Assembly (NCBI GenBank): GCA_964632945.1
Contig: CAZWCX010000055.1
Span: forward strand, 1 to 44,797
Direction: 5' to 3'
Length of the DNA stretch: 44,797 nt
From: CAZWCX01 sp964632945
GTDB lineage: Bacteria > Planctomycetota > MHYJ01 > WSZJ01 > CAZWCX01
The notes beneath the pieces were generated by a model. The model had not been told where the DNA came from, searched no databases, and saw only the letters and a list, made by a program, of their open reading frames with translations. The position numbers and the translations under genes are program-made. Numbering within the stretch: position 1 is the first letter of the stretch; each line of letters opens with the position of its first letter. Below, in pieces: positions 41,458-44,797 of the stretch.

Positions 41458-42519
41458 ATGCCCACCACGAAACCCCTCGATCTCACGCGACTTACGACAT
41501 ACCGGCTGACCGACCGGGCGAATCTGGTCGACCTCTCCCGATGTGCCGGGATCCCCATCCCGGACGACGGCGTTGCGGCGTTCCTGGACTCGTTCCCCGA
41601 CTTTCTCGGCGCGCGTGACCTGCGCACCGTGTCCCGCGAGATTGTGGCGGCGCGGGCGCGAGACGCGCATGTGGCGTGGGGAATCGGAGCGCATGTTCTC
41701 AAGGTCGGGCTCGGTCCGCTTCTCATCGACCTCATGGAACGGGGTGCCGTCACCGCCCTGGCCATGCACGGCGCCGGCGCCGTGCACGACCTGGAACTGG
41801 CGGCGATCGGACAGACCTCCGAGGACGTGGCGTCGGCAATCCGCGACGGATCGTTCGGGATGTCCCGCGACACTGCGGATCTGTTCGCCGCAGCCGCGCG
41901 GGCCGGGGCGCGCAAGGGGGTCGGGCTTGCCCGTGGCCTCGCGAACGTAATCGAGCAGCGGCGCCTGCCCCATCGGGGCATGAGCGTGTTGGCGGCGGCC
42001 CGTCGGCTGCGCATCCCGGCGACCGTTCACGTCGCCGTCGGCACCGACATCGTGCACATGCATCCCCAGGTCCCCGGCAGCGCCCTGGGGGCGGCGACCA
42101 TGGAAGATTTTCGGCTCGTCACGCGGGTCGTCGCTTCGCTCGAGCGGGGGGTCTGGCTCAACGTCGGGTCCGCGGTGATCCTGCCTGAGGTATTCCTCAA
42201 GTCGGTCGCGATCGCGCGCAATCTCGGCCATCGGCTCGACGACTTCCTGGCGGTCAACCTGGACATGATTCAACACTACCGCCCGCGCGCGAACGTCACC
42301 GGCCGCCCGGCGCCGCGGGGGATCAACCTCACCGGTCACCACGAAATCCTGCTGCCGCTCCTGCGCATGATGATCCTCCGGGACGGGCCTGCCGGGCCGT
42401 CGGCGGAATCGCCCCCGGCTCCCGCCGCCGACGCCCGGTCGAAGCGGTCTGCAGGCCGTCGCGGGGCGAACCGTTCGCCGCGGAAAAAGACGGGGAGACG
42501 GGGGAGGGACGCGCGTTGA
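41458..42519 (+). CDS. Deoxyhypusine synthase-like protein
   Basis: The 353-residue soluble protein resembles bacterial members of the deoxyhypusine synthase (DHS) superfamily. Motifs include WGIGAHVLKVGLGPLLIDLM, TALAMHGAGAVHDLELA, a histidine cluster VGTDIVHMHPQVPG and NVGSAVILPEVFLKSVAIA, where Lys may correspond to the DHS active-site lysine. Classical DHS modifies eukaryotic/archaeal eIF5A using spermidine and NAD; bacterial homologues often act on polyamines or are uncharacterised. The last 40 residues are a basic Ala/Arg/Lys-rich tail (GRRGANRSPRKKTGRRGR). ATG 41458 has GTGGAG 6 nt upstream; an in-frame GTG at 41446 is the alternative. Its stop codon overlaps the TTG start of hldE (TTGA). 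Confidence 0.65.
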   Translation: MPTTKPLDLTRLTTYRLTDRANLVDLSRCAGIPIPDDGVAAFLDSFPDFLGARDLRTVSREIVAARARDAHVAWGIGAHVLKVGLGPLLIDLMERGAVTALAMHGAGAVHDLELAAIGQTSEDVASAIRDGSFGMSRDTADLFAAAARAGARKGVGLARGLANVIEQRRLPHRGMSVLAAARRLRIPATVHVAVGTDIVHMHPQVPGSALGAATMEDFRLVTRVVASLERGVWLNVGSAVILPEVFLKSVAIARNLGHRLDDFLAVNLDMIQHYRPRANVTGRPAPRGINLTGHHEILLPLLRMMILRDGPAGPSAESPPAPAADARSKRSAGRRGANRSPRKKTGRRGRDAR

Positions 42520-43991
42520 AGCACGGGCATCTCCAACGCATCCTCGCCTCCGCGGGCGATCCGCGCGTGGTCGTGATGGGGGACGTCATCCTCGACCGAT
42601 ACGTCATGGGCGACGTACAACGCGTCTCCCCCGAAGCCCCCATTCCGGTTCTGCGCGTGCGTCAGGACGAGGATCTCCGCCTGGGCGGGGCGGCCAACGT
42701 GGCCTTGAACCTGTCCGCCCTCGGCGCGCGCACGACCCTGCTCGGCGTGGTCGGGCGGGACACCGCCGGCTCGGCCACCAGGCGGCTGTTGAAGCGTTCC
42801 CGCATCGATGCGGGCGGATTGATCGTGGAATCCGGCCGGCCGACCACCGAAAAGACGCGGATGATCGCGCACAATCAACAGATGCTTCGCGTCGATCGGG
42901 AGGTGGCGGCGCCGGTTCGCGCCGAGACGGTGGCGGCGCTCCTCCGCGCCTTTCGCGCCCGTTTGGGCCGGACCGACCTCGTCGTCGTCTCGGACTACCT
43001 GAAAGGCGCGCTTCCGCCCGTGTTCCTCCATGAAGTCATCGCGCTCGCGCGGCGCGCGCGCGTGCCGGTCCTGGTCGATCCGAAGGGGCGCGACTATTCC
43101 CGCTATCGGGGCGCGACCGCGATCACGCCGAACCAGGGAGAGGCGGAACTCGCCTCCGGGATCGAGATCCGCGACGATGCGGGCTTGCGCCGCGCCGCCA
43201 ACCGGTTGCTGCGGACGCTCGGACTCGAGTTCCTCGTCATCACCCGCGGCGAGAAGGGCATGTACCTGCGCGACGCCGCCGGCCGCTCCCTGGCCGTGGA
43301 GGCGAAGGCGCGGGATGTCTACGACGTCACGGGCGCCGGGGATACCGCGATCGCGATGCTCGGTCTCGTGCTCGCCGCCGGGGGGGGGCGCGAGGAGGCG
43401 GTCCGATTGTCGAATGTCGCGGCCGGCATCGTCGTCGGCCGGTTGGGGACCGCCACCGTCACGCGCACGGAGGTGCTTGCCCAGCTCGAGGAGCACGACG
43501 GCGGCCGGGGCGCCGGCAAGATCCTCACGCTGCGCGAATTGCTCCCGCTCGTCCGCGCACACCAGGCCGAAAAGGACGAGGTCGTCTTCACGAACGGCTG
43601 CTTCGATCTCCTCCATCCGGGGCACGTGCGGTCCCTGAATTTCGCCCGCGGGTGCGGGGACATCCTCGTCGTCGGGGTCAATTCCGACCGTTCGGTCCGC
43701 GGTCTGAAGGGCGACGGTCGCCCGTTGCTCCCCGAGCGGGAACGGGCGTTCCTGCTCGCCAACCTGCAGGATGTCGACTACGTCACCATCTTCGACGCGC
43801 CGACCCCGGCGGCCCTGATCCGGCGCCTCCAGCCCGACGTGCTGGTGAAGGGGGACGATTACCGCGGAAAGAAGGTCGTCGGTGCGGACGTCGTGCTCGC
43901 GCGCGGCGGGCGGGTCGAGTACGCCCCGCTTCTGCCGGGCTACTCGACCACCCGGTTGCTCGAGCGCTTGGGCGGCCGCGACACGCGTTGA
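42516..43991 (+). CDS. hldE: Bifunctional heptose kinase/adenylyltransferase HldE (RfaE)
   Basis: HldE phosphorylates D-glycero-beta-D-manno-heptose 7-phosphate at C1 and, with its second domain, adenylates the product on the way to ADP-heptose for LPS core. The 491-residue protein has the PfkB-type kinase domain (residues about 1-325; GGAANVALNLSALG, and the catalytic DVTGAGDTAIA). The cytidylyltransferase-like domain follows (about 345-491; TNGCFDLLHPGHVRSLNFA, VGVNSDRSVRGLKG, LVKGDDYRGK). The length is normal for a fused enzyme. The start is TTG, overlapping the previous stop codon, with GGGGAGGG upstream. gmhA follows 43 bases later. Confidence 0.96.
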   Translation: MKHGHLQRILASAGDPRVVVMGDVILDRYVMGDVQRVSPEAPIPVLRVRQDEDLRLGGAANVALNLSALGARTTLLGVVGRDTAGSATRRLLKRSRIDAGGLIVESGRPTTEKTRMIAHNQQMLRVDREVAAPVRAETVAALLRAFRARLGRTDLVVVSDYLKGALPPVFLHEVIALARRARVPVLVDPKGRDYSRYRGATAITPNQGEAELASGIEIRDDAGLRRAANRLLRTLGLEFLVITRGEKGMYLRDAAGRSLAVEAKARDVYDVTGAGDTAIAMLGLVLAAGGGREEAVRLSNVAAGIVVGRLGTATVTRTEVLAQLEEHDGGRGAGKILTLRELLPLVRAHQAEKDEVVFTNGCFDLLHPGHVRSLNFARGCGDILVVGVNSDRSVRGLKGDGRPLLPERERAFLLANLQDVDYVTIFDAPTPAALIRRLQPDVLVKGDDYRGKKVVGADVVLARGGRVEYAPLLPGYSTTRLLERLGGRDTR

Positions 43992-44034
43992 GCCCGCGTT
44001 CTCGCCACGGGACGAACCGTCCTGGAGGGATCGA

Positions 44035-44751
44035 ATGAAAGACCGGATTGCGCGGGTGTGCGCGGAGATCGAGGCGAGCCTGCACACGAAGCGCCTCCTG
44101 CTCGAACGGGAAGCCGGGACGATCGCGGCGATCGCCGGCGACGCGGTTCGCTGCCTGAGCCGGGGAGGTCGCGTGTTTCTGGCGGGGAACGGCGGAAGCG
44201 CGGCGGATGCGCAGCACATTGCCGCCGAACTCGAAGGGCGCTACCGTCGCAATCGACCGGCGCTTCCCGTGCTGGCGTTGACGACGAACTCGTCGACCCT
44301 CACGGCGGTGTCGAACGATTTCGGCTTCGACGACGTGTTCGCCCGCCAGGTGGAGGCCCACGTGCGCCGGGGCGATCTGCTTTTGCTGATCAGCACGAGC
44401 GGGAAATCGCCCAACGTGCTGCGCGCGGCGGACGCGGCGCGCGCGAAGGGGGCGCGCGTCATCGGCTTCACCGGCGATACGGGAGGTCCGCTCGCGGCGC
44501 GGGTCCACCGCTGCCTGCGGGTTCCCTCGACGGTGACCTCGAACATCCAGGAATGCCACATCCTGGCGGGGCACATCGTCTGCGAGATCGTCGAGACGGA
44601 ACGATTCGGGGGCTCCGCCCGGCCGAAGCGGCGGGCGGCACGTCGCGTCGTCGCGCCCGGCCGTCCCGGTGCATCGACGACGACGAACGACGAAGCCCGG
44701 CGCGAAGCGGGACCGGACCAACCTGCGAGATCAAGGTTGAAGCCCCGCTAG
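44035..44751 (+). CDS. gmhA: Sedoheptulose 7-phosphate isomerase GmhA with extended C-terminus
   Basis: GmhA converts sedoheptulose 7-phosphate to D-glycero-D-manno-heptose 7-phosphate, the first step of ADP-heptose synthesis. The SIS fold shows GNGGSAADAQHIAAELEGR with His61 and Glu65, and the second metal-site pair Gln172 and His180, exactly at Escherichia coli positions. SDL/STSGKSPNVLRA is the sugar-phosphate loop. The enzyme normally ends near residue 192; here about 46 extra residues follow, basic and low in complexity (ARPKRRAARRVV and on). They stop at a TAG that abuts the palindrome at the window end. GGAGG lies before the ATG. Together with hldE this gives two steps of the pathway; gmhB and hldD are not seen. 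Confidence 0.93.
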   Translation: MKDRIARVCAEIEASLHTKRLLLEREAGTIAAIAGDAVRCLSRGGRVFLAGNGGSAADAQHIAAELEGRYRRNRPALPVLALTTNSSTLTAVSNDFGFDDVFARQVEAHVRRGDLLLLISTSGKSPNVLRAADAARAKGARVIGFTGDTGGPLAARVHRCLRVPSTVTSNIQECHILAGHIVCEIVETERFGGSARPKRRAARRVVAPGRPGASTTTNDEARREAGPDQPARSRLKPR

Positions 44752-44753
44752 CC

Positions 44754-44797
44754 CGGATTATTCATGAAGCCGCGCCAGCGGCTTCGTGAAAAATCCG
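44754..44797. repeat. 44-bp imperfect palindrome at the window end
   Basis: Arms 44754-44773 (CGGATTATTC and ATGAAGCCGC) and 44778-44797 are inverted copies separated by GCCA. Of 20 pairs, 18 are perfect, one is a G-U pair in RNA and one is an A-A mismatch. It begins two bases after the gmhA stop codon, and the window ends with its last base. It could be a terminator hairpin, an interspersed palindromic repeat or the edge of a mobile element; no T-run or transposase is visible. Confidence 0.85.

Overview
This is a 44.8 kb, very GC-rich stretch of bacterial chromosome carrying about 33 protein genes and one 100-N scaffold gap (30398-30497). No tRNA, rRNA, CRISPR array, transposase or phage gene was seen. 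The organism is a Gram-negative-type bacterium: it has heptose genes for lipopolysaccharide inner core (hldE, gmhA), an AsmA/TamB-like envelope protein and many exported proteins. The mix of a zinc-ribbon Ser/Thr kinase, an RsbU-type phosphatase, a prenyltransferase/squalene-cyclase-fold repeat protein, a 3-keto-disaccharide hydrolase (DUF1080) domain and an exosortase-associated (TIGR04073) protein fits Planctomycetota or a neighbouring lineage best. That placement is inference, and the gap suggests a draft or metagenomic assembly.

Layout. 1-7910 is mostly minus-strand: a truncated FHA-domain regulator, miaA, an exported propeller-like protein, a membrane-bound SpoIIE/RsbU phosphatase, the TIGR04073 protein, a carboxymuconolactone-decarboxylase-like protein and a small membrane protein. 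From a divergent promoter pair near 7970, a plus-strand locus (8069-15961) encodes a SpoIVB-like S55 protein with permuted order, an exported propeller protein and a 1291-residue AsmA/TamB-like protein. 16226-21566 holds an exported transglutaminase, a thioredoxin-fold protein, thiol peroxidase (tpx), the cyclase-fold repeat protein and a YugP-like membrane metallopeptidase. 22123-26155 is a translationally coupled minus-strand unit: Ser/Thr kinase, diacylglycerol-kinase-family enzyme, unknown protein. A GNAT-like gene (26320-27180) stands alone.

27656-36497 is a complete F1Fo ATP synthase operon (atpZ-atpI-atpB-atpE-atpF2-atpF-atpH-atpA-atpG-atpD-atpC) behind a good sigma-70-type promoter. 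It is the most striking part of the window. The first b-type subunit carries a long tandem Lys-His-Glu-Pro tail (the scaffold gap lies inside it), subunit a ends in a His-rich tail, and the second b subunit has a signal-like N-terminus followed by a His/Glu-rich segment. The catalytic core looks ordinary and proton-type.

36762-44751 has an exported helical-repeat-like protein, a small membrane gene with an apparent one-base frameshift, a zinc-ribbon/coiled-coil/DUF1080 fusion, and a plus-strand unit coupling a deoxyhypusine-synthase-like protein to hldE and gmhA. The window ends in a 44-bp imperfect palindrome that begins right after the gmhA stop.

Housekeeping promoters could be read at ten places with a consistent form (TTGACR or close, 16-18 bp, TAGAAT-like). 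Several genes start at GTG or TTG, often overlapping the previous stop codon.
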